DNA of 64,000 bases, from NCBI RefSeq assembly GCF_022346605.1, contig NZ_JAKRNT010000002.1, positions 124,001 to 188,000 of the forward strand, written 5' to 3'. The position numbers were made by a program, and so were the translations under genes. Source of the DNA: Sporosarcina sp. ACRSL (GTDB lineage Bacteria; Bacillota; Bacilli; Bacillales_A; Planococcaceae). This document shows, in pieces, positions 8,445-16,950 of the stretch. Under the pieces are notes generated by a model. That model was given only the letters and a program-made list of their open reading frames with translations, did not search any database and was not told the DNA's origin. The number at the start of each line of letters is the position of its first letter. The first letter of the stretch is position 1.

Positions 8445-8885
8445 ATGAGACTGACCGTTTATCTTGCAGGTGAAATTCATACGTCTTGGCGGGAAGAGGT
8501 GAAACAGAAAGTAGCCACTTTGAATTTGCCGATCGATTTCGTCGGGCCGATGGAGGATCACGACCGATCGGATAATATCGGCGAAGAAATTTTAGGCAAG
8601 CAGCCAAATGCGATCTTCAAGGATGCCGCTGCTTCCAGCTTCAATAATTTGCGGACAGAACTATTAATGAAGAAAGCCGATCTTGTCATCGCCCTCTTCG
8701 GTGAGCAATACAAGCAATGGAATACGGCGATGGATGCAAGTGCAGCGGTTGCATACGGCAAGCCGCTTATCCTCATCCGATCCGAACAGCATCACCACCC
8801 GTTGAAGGAGCTTTCCCGCAAAGCGCATGCGACGGTTGAGACTGTAGACCAAGCCGTGAAGGCATTGCATTATATTTTTGAATGA
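8445..8885 (+). CDS. ytoQ: YtoQ family protein
   Basis: From the ATG with an upstream GGGAGGG site this is a 146-residue protein, about the length of Bacillus YtoQ. It begins with a beta strand (MRLTVYLAGEIH) and contains KADLVIALFGEQYKQWN and AAVAYGKPLIL blocks. These resemble nucleoside 2-deoxyribosyltransferase-like Rossmann folds, to which the YtoQ family is related. Its biochemical role is not established. A longer in-frame extension to 8319 overlaps the divergent amidohydrolase gene and was rejected. It stands alone with its own promoter and terminator. Confidence 0.9.
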   Translation: MRLTVYLAGEIHTSWREEVKQKVATLNLPIDFVGPMEDHDRSDNIGEEILGKQPNAIFKDAAASSFNNLRTELLMKKADLVIALFGEQYKQWNTAMDASAAVAYGKPLILIRSEQHHHPLKELSRKAHATVETVDQAVKALHYIFE

Positions 8886-8888
8886 ATG

Positions 8889-8917
8889 AAAGGGCTATCC
8901 GAATCGGATGGCCTTTT
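8889..8917 (+). terminator. Intrinsic terminator of ytoQ
   Basis: A GC-containing hairpin with a 3-nt loop (8889-8914, one imperfect position) is followed by a T run, starting 3 nt after the ytoQ stop codon. Confidence 0.85.
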
Positions 8918-8998
8918 TTAGTAGAAAGAATCGTAAACCGGTTTATCATTACGAGAAGCAGGGAATATGTAAAACGTCTTAACTGTACAGCACGAACC

Positions 8999-9026
8999 TT
9001 TACAAAATATTTACATTACGTTCATA
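8999..9026 (+). promoter_or_regulatory. Pho-box-like direct repeats upstream of pstB
   Basis: Three hexamers occur on an exact 11-nt period: TTTACA at 8999-9004, TTTACA at 9010-9015 and TTCATA at 9021-9026. TT(A/C/T)ACA repeats with 11-nt spacing are the known PhoP-binding arrangement in Bacillus. The array ends about 60 nt before the pstB start. Confidence 0.8.
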
Positions 9027-9088
9027 CTGCCTCAATAATCCTTTCGTACACTATGAGTACGCCTCATTCCAAATAGGAGGATTTACTA

Positions 9089-9907
9089 ATGACATTACTA
9101 CATGAACGTATAAAAGATAAATCTCTTTCGCTCGTGCGAAATGAAAATTGGCAAAAGCCGATATACGAAGCAACTGGCTTGAATCTTTGGTATGGCACTT
9201 CACACGCTTTGAAAAATGTCGACCTGTCCATCAATGAGCGTGAAGTGACTGCCATCATCGGTCCTTCCGGCTGTGGGAAATCAACATTCCTCAAAACATT
9301 GAACCGGATGGTGGAAACTGCAGCCGATGTTAACATTTCCGGTAACGTCACGTTTAAAGGGAACGATATTTTAGGCAAAGCGATGCCGGTAGAAATTCTT
9401 CGTTCCAAAGTCGGCATGGTGTTCCAAAAACCGAACCCATTCCCGAAATCAATTTACGAAAACATCGCATTCGGCCCACGCGTACATGGCATCCGCAACA
9501 AAGCGACGCTTGACATGATTGTTGAAGAAAGCTTGAAAAAAGCTGCATTATGGGATGAAGTGAAAGATCGTCTCCATAAAAGTGCATACGGCCTTTCAGG
9601 CGGACAGCAACAGCGGTTATGTATTGCAAGATGTCTCGCCATCGATCCAGAAGTGATCTTGATGGACGAACCTACTTCCGCACTGGATCCGGTTTCGACA
9701 CATAAGATCGAAGAATTGATTCACGCCATTAAGAACGATGTGACAATCGCAATCGTCACACATAATATGCAGCAAGCTGCTCGTATTTCCGATCGCACAG
9801 CATTTTTCTTGAACGGTGAAGTCGTTGAGGAAGATCTTACGAATACAATCTTCAACACCCCTTCAAATGAGTTGACAGACGACTACATTAACGGTCGATT
9901 TGGTTAA
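9089..9907 (+). CDS. pstB: Phosphate ABC transporter ATP-binding protein PstB
   Basis: PstB is the ATPase of the high-affinity phosphate importer and acts on the cytoplasmic face of the membrane with PstA and PstC. The 272-residue protein has Walker [10 protein letters not shown] (58-66), a Q-loop in [11 protein letters not shown], the LSGGQQQ signature (169-175), Walker [13 protein letters not shown] (189-200) and the switch His225. It starts at an ATG behind an AGGAGG site. Unusually it comes first, before pstS, with its own Pho-box-like promoter and its own terminator. In Bacillus the pstB genes follow pstSCA. Confidence 0.98.
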   Translation: MTLLHERIKDKSLSLVRNENWQKPIYEATGLNLWYGTSHALKNVDLSINEREVTAIIGPSGCGKSTFLKTLNRMVETAADVNISGNVTFKGNDILGKAMPVEILRSKVGMVFQKPNPFPKSIYENIAFGPRVHGIRNKATLDMIVEESLKKAALWDEVKDRLHKSAYGLSGGQQQRLCIARCLAIDPEVILMDEPTSALDPVSTHKIEELIHAIKNDVTIAIVTHNMQQAARISDRTAFFLNGEVVEEDLTNTIFNTPSNELTDDYINGRFG

Positions 9908-9959
9908 TTAAATACGGAGGACTCCTGCTTAACCGCTAGTGTCCAAGCTTGGATATATG

Positions 9960-9990
9960 AACCCGCTCATTACAAGAGCGGGTTTTTATT
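9960..9990 (+). terminator. Intrinsic terminator of pstB
   Basis: A 9-bp GC-rich stem (9960-9968 with 9976-9984) is followed by a T run. It separates pstB from the pstSCA unit. Confidence 0.92.
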
Positions 9991-10007
9991 TATTCGCAAA
10001 CATCCAA

Positions 10008-10061
10008 TTTACAATACATTTACATTTTAACAATACTTACTTAACATTAACCCTTTAATAT
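10008..10061 (+). promoter_or_regulatory. Pho-box-like promoter of pstSCA
   Basis: Four hexamers sit on an 11-nt period: TTTACA at 10008 and 10019, a poor ACAATA at 10030, and TTAACA at 10041. A TAATAT at 10056-10061 may serve as the -10. This is the layout of PhoP-activated promoters in Bacillus, where the repeats replace a -35 element. Confidence 0.82.
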
Positions 10062-10120
10062 GTAGTTGTGAGGCAAATTACTCACGACTTTAGAACATAC
10101 AATCAGGGGAGGATTTATCA

Positions 10121-11125
10121 ATGAAGTTCAATAAGTTTCTTTTATTCATGATCATGGCTGCATTTGCAGTTGTCCTTGCAGCATGTGGTACAGATGCCGA
10201 TGAGAAAGACGGCGACAAGACGAATACAAGTTCCTCAGGTGAAACTACAGCTCCTGCAGAAGATGCAGAAGTTAAAGATTTGGAAGGCAGTGTCGTTATT
10301 GACGGTTCTGGTACAGTTTACCCGCTTATGGCCCGCCTTGCTGAAGAATATATGATTAGCGAACAAGAGAACGTATCCGTAGAAGTAAGCCGTGCTGGTA
10401 CAAGTGCTGGTTTCAAAAAATTCCTAGTTGAAAACGGAACTGACTTCAACGATGCTTCCCGTAACATTAAAGATGAAGAAGCAGCAGCAGCAAAAGACCT
10501 TGGAATTGAAGTAAAAGAATTGAAAGTTGCTTTGGACGGTCTTACATTCGTTATTAATAAAGATAACGATTGGGCAACTGAAATGACGCCTGAAGAATTG
10601 ATTAGCATTTTCCTTGCAGATAGCACTGTTGAAAAATGGTCTGACATCAATCCAGAATGGCCAGATGAAAAGATCAATGCAATGGGACCGAATGAAAACC
10701 ACGGAACATACGAATTTTTCTATGAAAAAATTCTAGATAAGCAAGATATGGATAGCACAGTTAACTTGCAACAAGAGTACTCAACACTTGTAAACCTTGT
10801 GTCTGAAGATAAAAACGGTATCGCGTTCTTCGGTTTCGGTTACTACGTGAATAACCAAGACAAACTTCAAGCAGTTTCAGTTGACTTCGGAAACGGTCCA
10901 GTTGCACCTGCACTTGACACAATCTCTGAAGATGGAGCTTATGCTGACTTCACTCGCCCGGTCTTCACATACTTAAATGTGAACCATGCGAAAGAAAAGC
11001 CACAAGTTAAAGACTTTGCTATTTACGTCATGAACAATATTAATAAATTTGCTGGTGAAACAGGCTTTGCGCCAATTCCTGAATCTGAAGTACAAGAAAA
11101 CGTCAGCTTCTTGGAAGGCCTATAA
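10121..11125 (+). CDS. pstS: Phosphate-binding lipoprotein PstS
   Basis: PstS is the extracellular phosphate receptor of the PstSCAB importer, here a 334-residue lipoprotein with a LAAC lipobox (Cys22). After a Ser/Thr-rich linker comes VIDGSGTVYP (near residue 60), where phosphate-binding Ser and Thr residues lie, then the SRAGTSAGFKKF block, which also contributes to the binding site. The ATG is preceded by GGGGAGG. It leads the pstS-pstC-pstA transcript behind a Pho-box-like array, and an 11-bp hairpin follows its stop codon, before pstC. Confidence 0.97.
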   Translation: MKFNKFLLFMIMAAFAVVLAACGTDADEKDGDKTNTSSSGETTAPAEDAEVKDLEGSVVIDGSGTVYPLMARLAEEYMISEQENVSVEVSRAGTSAGFKKFLVENGTDFNDASRNIKDEEAAAAKDLGIEVKELKVALDGLTFVINKDNDWATEMTPEELISIFLADSTVEKWSDINPEWPDEKINAMGPNENHGTYEFFYEKILDKQDMDSTVNLQQEYSTLVNLVSEDKNGIAFFGFGYYVNNQDKLQAVSVDFGNGPVAPALDTISEDGAYADFTRPVFTYLNVNHAKEKPQVKDFAIYVMNNINKFAGETGFAPIPESEVQENVSFLEGL

Positions 11126-11136
11126 TAAGTAAAGTG

Positions 11137-11161
11137 GGATGAGAGCTGCTAGCTCTCATCC
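11137..11161 (+). promoter_or_regulatory. Intercistronic hairpin between pstS and pstC
   Basis: An 11-bp perfect inverted repeat (11137-11147 with 11151-11161) has a 3-nt loop. The following sequence is only moderately T-rich. It begins 11 nt after the pstS stop and ends 31 nt before the pstC start. It could be a leaky terminator or a 3'-end stabiliser that yields more PstS than permease. Confidence 0.7.
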
Positions 11162-11192
11162 TCTTGTACCTTTATTGGAAGGAGTTCCTCTC

Positions 11193-12146
11193 ATGATAAA
11201 CCAAGGAATGACAAAGAAGGATAAATTGAATATCCGTGCAATGATCGACCAAAACCAACGCGGCAATTCGACCAGAAGGAAGATTGAAAAGCTAATACCC
11301 ATCTTTCTCACACTTATCGCCTCTATTTCTGTCCTAACGACTATTGGCATCATTTGGACGCTGCTATCCGAAACGGTGGAGTTTTTCAAACGGGTGCCTT
11401 TCCTCGACTTCTTTACGGGCACCGTATTGAGACCGCTTAGCCAGAACCCTGAATTCGGGGTACTTCCTCTAGTGATGGGAACTGTTACTTCTTCCGTAAT
11501 TGCACTATTGGTTGCCGCACCAATCGGATTGATGGCGGCTATTTACTTGAGTGAATATGCATCACCGAAAGTACGGAAAGTGGTTAAGCCGATTCTTGAA
11601 TTGCTTGCTGGCGTGCCGACAATCGTCTACGGATTCTTTGCCTTTACATTTGTGACGCCTCTTTTACGCGAGTTCATCCCTGGCCTACAGGCAACGAATA
11701 TTCTTAGCCCGGGCTTAGTCATGGGTGTCATGATCATTCCGATGATCGCTTCCCTTTCTGAAGATGCGATGAGCTCTGTGCCAAGCGCAATGCGTGAAGG
11801 GGCATACGGATTAGGTGCGACGAAGCTTGAAGTGACACGTAAAGTTGTCATTCCCGCTGCTCTTTCCGGCATCATCGCTTCATTCGTGCTCGGTATTTCT
11901 CGTGCGATTGGCGAAACGATGATCGTGACAATCGCAAGCGGTAGTACGAAAAACTTCACGTTCGACATTACACAGTCGATGCAGACGATGACCGCTTATA
12001 TCGTCGAAGTAACCGGTGGAGATGCACCTGCAGGATCGACGGTCTATTATAGCCTTTACGCTGTAGCGATGACTTTATTCGTTTTCACACTCATTATGAA
12101 CCTTCTTGCTAGAGCTGTTTCCAAGAAGTTCAGGGAGGAATATTAA
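11193..12146 (+). CDS. pstC: Phosphate ABC transporter permease PstC
   Basis: PstC is one of two membrane subunits of the phosphate importer. From the ATG with a GGAAGGAG site this is a 317-residue protein with about six hydrophobic segments after a basic cytoplasmic N-terminus. The EAA-type coupling loop that contacts PstB is the EGAYGLGATKLEVTRKV block. A longer in-frame start at 11139 falls inside the intercistronic hairpin and lacks a ribosome binding site, so it was rejected. pstA starts immediately after its stop codon. Confidence 0.96.
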   Translation: MINQGMTKKDKLNIRAMIDQNQRGNSTRRKIEKLIPIFLTLIASISVLTTIGIIWTLLSETVEFFKRVPFLDFFTGTVLRPLSQNPEFGVLPLVMGTVTSSVIALLVAAPIGLMAAIYLSEYASPKVRKVVKPILELLAGVPTIVYGFFAFTFVTPLLREFIPGLQATNILSPGLVMGVMIIPMIASLSEDAMSSVPSAMREGAYGLGATKLEVTRKVVIPAALSGIIASFVLGISRAIGETMIVTIASGSTKNFTFDITQSMQTMTAYIVEVTGGDAPAGSTVYYSLYAVAMTLFVFTLIMNLLARAVSKKFREEY

Positions 12147-12147
12147 T

Positions 12148-13032
12148 ATGAAGCATCTAGACGAAAATCAACATATGCGACGGACGAAGTTCCGCTTAGT
12201 CTTAAATAATATTTCGAAAATCATTTTCATGTTAGCCGCCTTTTTCGGGCTGTTCTTTCTCGCCGTCTTACTCGGTAAAGTCTTTACCGACGGCATTGGG
12301 TCAATCAATATGAATTTCCTCACAGGTAAATTATCGACGCAACCAGAGCGCGCGGGCATTATGGGAGCCATTCTCGGAACGTTTTGGCTGATGCTTGTCG
12401 TTGCCCCTGTTACGATGTTTTTAGGTGTTGGTACGGCGATCTATTTGGAAATGTACGCAAAGAAAGGCCGCGTACTCGATTTCATTCAAACGAACATCTC
12501 CAATTTGGCGGGGGTTCCTTCCATCGTTTACGGAATCCTTGGAATGACGGTATTTGTACGGGCGATGAACCTTGGAAACGTCGTCCTTGCCGGTGGTTTA
12601 GCGATGTCTCTTTTGATTTTGCCAATCGTTATCGTTGCGAGTCAGGAAGCAATCCGTTCCATTCCTTTCTTCCTAAGTGAGGCAGCTTACGGGTTAGGCG
12701 CGACAAAATGGCAAACGATCCAACGTGTCATCTTGCCGGCAGCACTTCCAGGAATTTTGACGGGCGCGATTCTTGCCCTTTCTCGAGCAATCGGTGAAAC
12801 AGCACCCCTCGTCGTCATCGGCATTCCTGCATTGCTGATTCCGTTCCCAGGAGGCATTATGGACCGCTTCACAGTATTACCGATGCAAATCTACTACTGG
12901 ACGTTGGATGCTTCATTAGTTGCTGAATATGCGAATCTTGCAGCCGCCACGATTATCGTTCTGCTTGTGGCACTGTTCATCTTGAATTCAACAGCGATCA
13001 TCATCCGTAACAAATTCCAACGCGTTTTCTAA
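12148..13032 (+). CDS. pstA: Phosphate ABC transporter permease PstA
   Basis: PstA is the partner permease of PstC. The 294-residue protein has about six membrane segments and an EAA loop in SEAAYGLGATKWQTIQRV. The ATG lies one base after the pstC stop, behind a GGGAGGAA site, so translation is probably coupled. No phoU or second pstB follows; a terminator and the convergent glmM gene come next. The only ATPase for this permease in the window is the upstream pstB. Confidence 0.96.
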   Translation: MKHLDENQHMRRTKFRLVLNNISKIIFMLAAFFGLFFLAVLLGKVFTDGIGSINMNFLTGKLSTQPERAGIMGAILGTFWLMLVVAPVTMFLGVGTAIYLEMYAKKGRVLDFIQTNISNLAGVPSIVYGILGMTVFVRAMNLGNVVLAGGLAMSLLILPIVIVASQEAIRSIPFFLSEAAYGLGATKWQTIQRVILPAALPGILTGAILALSRAIGETAPLVVIGIPALLIPFPGGIMDRFTVLPMQIYYWTLDASLVAEYANLAAATIIVLLVALFILNSTAIIIRNKFQRVF

Positions 13033-13043
13033 ATAAGTTTTTC

Positions 13044-13073
13044 AATCGCATCCGACAAGGATGCGATTTTTTT
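13044..13073 (+). terminator. Intrinsic terminator of pstSCA
   Basis: A 10-bp stem (13044-13053 with 13059-13068) and a T run start 11 nt after the pstA stop codon. Confidence 0.92.
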
Positions 13074-13085
13074 ATGAGTAAAATC

Positions 13086-13125
13086 CAATAAAAAACCGGA
13101 AACTCCAATTTACGAGTTTCCGGTT
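13086..13125 (-). terminator. Intrinsic terminator of cdaA-cdaR-glmM
   Basis: A 12-bp perfect stem (13094-13105 with 13114-13125) is followed on the minus strand by a T run. It lies a few bases after the glmM stop codon. Confidence 0.92.
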
Positions 13126-13132
13126 CAAATAA

Positions 13133-14488
13133 TCATTCTTCAGTTATTCCCATCTCTTCACGAACGACTTCCGCGATACGGTTGACATGTCGTTCACACG
13201 ACTCGTGGTCCGGCGCTTCGACCATTACGCGCACAAGGGGCTCCGTTCCAGAAGGTCGGACGAGCACTCTGCCGTTGCCCGCCATTTCCTCTTCAACTTC
13301 CTTGATGACTGCAGCGACTTTTGCATTTTCGGTCACTTTGTTTTTATCTGTCACGCGGACGTTTACAAGCTCCTGCGGATAAATTGTCATCTCGCTTGCG
13401 AGATCGGATAGCTTTCTTCCCGTCCTTTTCATAATGTTGACGAGTTGCAAGGCTGTCAAGAGGCCGTCTCCCGTCGTATTGTAATCAAGGAAGATAATAT
13501 GGCCCGACTGCTCGCCACCAAGATTATAATTCCCTTTTTTCATTTCCTCTACGACATAACGGTCGCCGACAGCTGTTTTGACACTCGTCATACCGTGCTG
13601 TTCAAGCGCTTTGTAGAAACCAAGGTTGCTCATAATCGTGGAAACGATCGTATCTGATTTCAAGCGGCCCTTCGACTGAAGATGACGCCCGATGATGAAC
13701 ATGATTTGATCACCATTAATGATCCGTCCTAATTCATCGACAGCAATAAGGCGGTCGCCGTCTCCGTCAAAAGCAAGCCCGATATCGGCTCCTTTATCTA
13801 CAACAAGCTGGCTGAGCCCTTCCGGATGTGTCGATCCGACGCCGTCATTAATATTTAAACCATTCGGTGAAGCACCCATCGTCGTCAAGTCTGCATCCAA
13901 ATCGGCAAAGACATGCGTTGCCAATGAAGAAGTTGCGCCATGCGCACAATCGAGAGCGATATGAAGGTCTGTAAACTCTTCGTCGACCGTCTGTTTCAAG
14001 TATTGAATGTATTTATGGCCGCCTTCAAAGTAATCCGTCACTGTGCCGACTTCCGCACCTACCGGACGTGGCAGACGATCCGTCTCTTCATGCAAAAGGG
14101 ATTCGATTTCCTCTTCCTGCTCATCCGTCAATTTGAACCCATCTGCTCCAAAAAACTTGATGCCGTTATCTTCTACGGGATTATGGGAAGCGGAAATCAT
14201 GACACCCGCCTGGGCATTCATCGCGCGTGTCAAATACGCAACCCCCGGCGTGCTAATGATTCCGAGCCTCATCACTTCGACACCCACAGATAACAGACCT
14301 GCGATCAATGCGTTTTCCAGCAAATGTCCGGAAATGCGGGTATCGCGACCGACAAGAACTTGAGACGGCTCCTGTGCATCTTTTGTTAACACATATCCGC
14401 CAATTCTGCCTAGTTGAAAAGCAAGCTCGGGCGTTAATTCTTTATTTGCAATCCCACGGACGCCATCTGTTCCGAAATACTTTGTCAT
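13133..14488 (-). CDS. glmM: Phosphoglucosamine mutase GlmM
   Basis: GlmM interconverts glucosamine-6-phosphate and glucosamine-1-phosphate on the path to UDP-GlcNAc and peptidoglycan. The 451-residue protein starts with [10 protein letters not shown], carries the active-site phosphoserine loop MISASHNP (Ser101), the metal-binding DGDGDR block (about residue 240) and the C-terminal [12 protein letters not shown] phosphate-binding loop. It follows cdaR in the conserved cdaA-cdaR-glmM operon. In Bacillus, glmM is known to inhibit CdaA, linking c-di-AMP to wall synthesis. glmS, often downstream, is absent here. Confidence 0.98.
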   Translation of the reverse strand: MTKYFGTDGVRGIANKELTPELAFQLGRIGGYVLTKDAQEPSQVLVGRDTRISGHLLENALIAGLLSVGVEVMRLGIISTPGVAYLTRAMNAQAGVMISASHNPVEDNGIKFFGADGFKLTDEQEEEIESLLHEETDRLPRPVGAEVGTVTDYFEGGHKYIQYLKQTVDEEFTDLHIALDCAHGATSSLATHVFADLDADLTTMGASPNGLNINDGVGSTHPEGLSQLVVDKGADIGLAFDGDGDRLIAVDELGRIINGDQIMFIIGRHLQSKGRLKSDTIVSTIMSNLGFYKALEQHGMTSVKTAVGDRYVVEEMKKGNYNLGGEQSGHIIFLDYNTTGDGLLTALQLVNIMKRTGRKLSDLASEMTIYPQELVNVRVTDKNKVTENAKVAAVIKEVEEEMAGNGRVLVRPSGTEPLVRVMVEAPDHESCERHVNRIAEVVREEMGITEE

Positions 14489-14528
14489 TATATATACTCC
14501 CTTTCAATGCTCATAATCAGCTTCTTCA

Positions 14529-15815
14529 TCATGCAAGCTTTATTTCCAATGTCACTTCATCCTCCGAAAGCTTCCAAGCAATATTGTTAGGCGCAACGAC
14601 AGTTATCGGGTAGGCATGCTCGCCTTCCTCGTCTGTGTTAGAAGCGTCGACACTAATATCTAAGTCCGATACGTCAAGTGAATTGATGACGTCCTCTTTT
14701 GCAGTGATTGTCACATCCACGACCCCGTCCTCTGGTTTCAGAAAGGAACTTTTATATTTTTCATCCAAACCTTTCACAGCGACAGGGACGTTTTTGAATT
14801 CCTTTGTGACATCAACATTTACATTCTCTTCCTCCGCCGGTCCAATCGATACTTCAGGAGGAGGATCTTCTCCATTTATTACTGTGACGCTAATATTCAC
14901 CTTGACTTTGTCCTCCGAAAGCTTGGAAACCCCTCTCGGCTTTGGAAGAGTCAGTTCAACGGTTTCCGATTGTTCCACATTTGAAACATCTACATCCACC
15001 CGGATTTCATTAATGGCATCTAGCGTCTTCTTCGGTCCATAGAGTCGCACCGTCTTTGTATCGGAAAAGATCGAGTTAATCGCAACGTTTTCACCCGGTA
15101 CGCCTCTTTGACGGAGGACGATCGGCACCTCTTTATTATTTTCTTCAACTTCCACTTTAACAGTCACTTCTTCAGGATCAATCGTGACATTCAGCTTGTT
15201 CAAATCTCGGTCAAGCACGCGGACGCGAGCTTTTTGTTCAAATGATTTATTGATGCCATTATCTCCAGTTGCTGAAACCTTTACGAAGCTAATTGATTCG
15301 ATGACGCTTTTGGCGCCTGTTACTTGAATGGTAGCGGGTTCTACTTCCTTTTTCACCGCATGGAACCCATCTTTTAGCAATCGCTCATTAAATTCAGGTT
15401 CGACAGGGAATGCTCGTGAAATCTTCTCTTCAATGACAACATCCACTGTTGCAGGGTCCAACCTTACGTCTAGCTTATCCGATAGGTTCTCGGCTTGAAT
15501 CCTTACTGTATGCCTTCCCATCGGTAAGCTCCTAAGATCGACCTTCAGTATGAAATCCTTTAATAACTTCGTCGTCTGTACGATGTTGGAAGGTCCATCG
15601 ATCGTCATATTAACCGTTTTTGGAACTCCGGTTACAACGAGGTTTTCATTATCATAATAAACTTCCACCGGTACGTCCCGAATGATATCAAGCGTATCAC
15701 CGATTGTGGAACTGCTCGTATTATTCCCCTCCGCTCTGACGGAAAAGAAAAGGATGATAGCGAGCGCTAATGCCGTGAAGCGGAGGAACCATGGGCGATC
15801 CATTAACTTATCCAT
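14529..15815 (-). CDS. cdaR: CdaA regulatory protein CdaR (YbbR-domain protein)
   Basis: CdaR modulates the diadenylate cyclase CdaA from outside the membrane. From the chosen ATG the protein has 428 residues. It has a short basic N-terminus (MDKLMDRPWFLRF), one membrane helix, then four repeated YbbR domains of about 80 residues; recurrent features are VPV-type strands and VDV.I..K..V turns. The start at 15815 has a GGGGGAAA site and overlaps the end of cdaA by 8 nt, which indicates coupling. A longer frame to 15989 lies wholly inside cdaA and was rejected. Confidence 0.95.
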   Translation of the reverse strand: MDKLMDRPWFLRFTALALAIILFFSVRAEGNNTSSSTIGDTLDIIRDVPVEVYYDNENLVVTGVPKTVNMTIDGPSNIVQTTKLLKDFILKVDLRSLPMGRHTVRIQAENLSDKLDVRLDPATVDVVIEEKISRAFPVEPEFNERLLKDGFHAVKKEVEPATIQVTGAKSVIESISFVKVSATGDNGINKSFEQKARVRVLDRDLNKLNVTIDPEEVTVKVEVEENNKEVPIVLRQRGVPGENVAINSIFSDTKTVRLYGPKKTLDAINEIRVDVDVSNVEQSETVELTLPKPRGVSKLSEDKVKVNISVTVINGEDPPPEVSIGPAEEENVNVDVTKEFKNVPVAVKGLDEKYKSSFLKPEDGVVDVTITAKEDVINSLDVSDLDISVDASNTDEEGEHAYPITVVAPNNIAWKLSEDEVTLEIKLA

Positions 15816-16644
15816 CTTTACGTTTCCCCCATTTCCAGAATCGTGTCGACGAAGTTTCATTTTCCGAACCAAACCATACTTGCCGCAACTGCTTCTCAAA
15901 ATCGTCCATCGACAGGTTCCGATTAATGTCACCGTTTGCTGTGATGCTGACAGCACCTGTCTCTTCAGATACAACAATTGTAATCGCATCGGTCACTTCA
16001 CTAATGCCGAGAGCTGCTCGGTGCCGTGTTCCGAGTTCCTTCGATATGAAAGGATTTTCCGAGAGTGGCAAATAACAGCCTGCTGCTGCAATGCGGTTCT
16101 TCTGTAAGATGACGGCACCGTCATGCAACGGTGTATTCGGAATGAAAATATTGATGAGTAATTCCGATGTGACGTTTGAGTTCATTGGAATGCCTGTTTC
16201 AATATATTCGCTGAGCCCTGTCTCCCGTTCAATCGAGATAAGTGCTCCAATTCGCCGCTTCGCCATATAGCTCACTGACTTCGTGAATGCTTCAATCATG
16301 CGATCTCGTTCTTCTTCTTCCTGCATTTGTGACCGTGCAAACAAACGTCCTCGTCCAAGTTGTTCCAACGCACGGCGTATTTCCGGTTGAAAAAGAATAA
16401 TAATAGCTAGGAAACCGAACATCAACACTTGATCCAACATCCACTTCAATGTATCGAGTCCAAGATATTCAGTAAAAATACGGGCAAATAGAATGACGAA
16501 AATCCCTTTTAATAGCTGTACGGCTTTCGTGCCTTTTATGATGGTGATTAATTTATAGAAAACAAACCAAACGAGAAGCACATCCACTATATTTTTCAGT
16601 ATCTCAACCGGACTTGAGTTTGTAATCATTTCCCAACCAGGCAT
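15808..16644 (-). CDS. cdaA: Diadenylate cyclase CdaA
   Basis: CdaA makes cyclic di-AMP from two ATP at the membrane. The 278-residue protein has three N-terminal membrane helices (about 17-37, 43-60, 70-87) and a DAC domain with both catalytic motifs intact: DGA at 175-177 and RHR at 207-209. Length fits the family. It is the first gene of the cdaA-cdaR-glmM operon; its ATG is preceded by AAGGTGAGGG. c-di-AMP controls potassium and osmolyte balance in Bacillales. Confidence 0.98.
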   Translation of the reverse strand: MPGWEMITNSSPVEILKNIVDVLLVWFVFYKLITIIKGTKAVQLLKGIFVILFARIFTEYLGLDTLKWMLDQVLMFGFLAIIILFQPEIRRALEQLGRGRLFARSQMQEEEERDRMIEAFTKSVSYMAKRRIGALISIERETGLSEYIETGIPMNSNVTSELLINIFIPNTPLHDGAVILQKNRIAAAGCYLPLSENPFISKELGTRHRAALGISEVTDAITIVVSEETGAVSITANGDINRNLSMDDFEKQLRQVWFGSENETSSTRFWKWGKRKDG

Positions 16645-16790
16645 GCGCTTCCCTCACCTTCATCGCAAATTCTTTACTTCAGTATATCATAGAGCCTAGT
16701 TTCAATGCTCTTGAAAACAAGCAGATACTGGCTGTTAATGAAAACGTTTTTAGCGGAGTTTGGTTTCCGATTTGAAAAGGAATGTTTTGG

Positions 16791-16872
16791 GCTGATATAG
16801 ACGCGGATTGATTCGCTTTGGACGCGGAACGACTCGCTTTGGACGTAACGGCTCGATTTGGACCCAGAACGG
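16791..16872 (+). repeat. 21-nt tandem repeat, four degenerate copies
   Basis: Copies start near 16791, 16812, 16833 and 16852. The second and fourth are 21 nt and the third is 19 nt. The core is CTCGCTTTGGACGCGGAACG. The unit matches the family at 49900-50130. The array lies downstream of the rsiW terminator and upstream of cdaA. Confidence 0.8.
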
Positions 16873-16903
16873 ATTTTTGCAGTAACTATAATTATTTCTA
16901 TAT

Positions 16904-16942
16904 AAAAGACGATCGCACTTCCGTTGCTAGGAAGGCGATCGT
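16904..16942 (-). terminator. Intrinsic terminator of sigW-rsiW
   Basis: A GC-rich hairpin (16909-16916 pairs with 16935-16942, extended inward by a second stem) is followed on the minus strand by CTTTTATA. It starts nine bases after the rsiW stop. Confidence 0.88.
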
Positions 16943-16950
16943 TGTTACTA

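Larger units (their letters stand above)
16645..16950. other. Gap between rsiW and cdaA
   Basis: These 306 bases hold the rsiW terminator, a 21-nt repeat array and presumably the cdaA promoter, which I could not place with confidence. No convincing gene is present. The open frame that crosses it on the minus strand is mostly antisense-free shadow of rsiW in another frame. Confidence 0.7.

Noticed and set aside
11139..11192. Longer start for pstC
   Set aside because: It falls inside the 11-bp hairpin and has no ribosome binding site.
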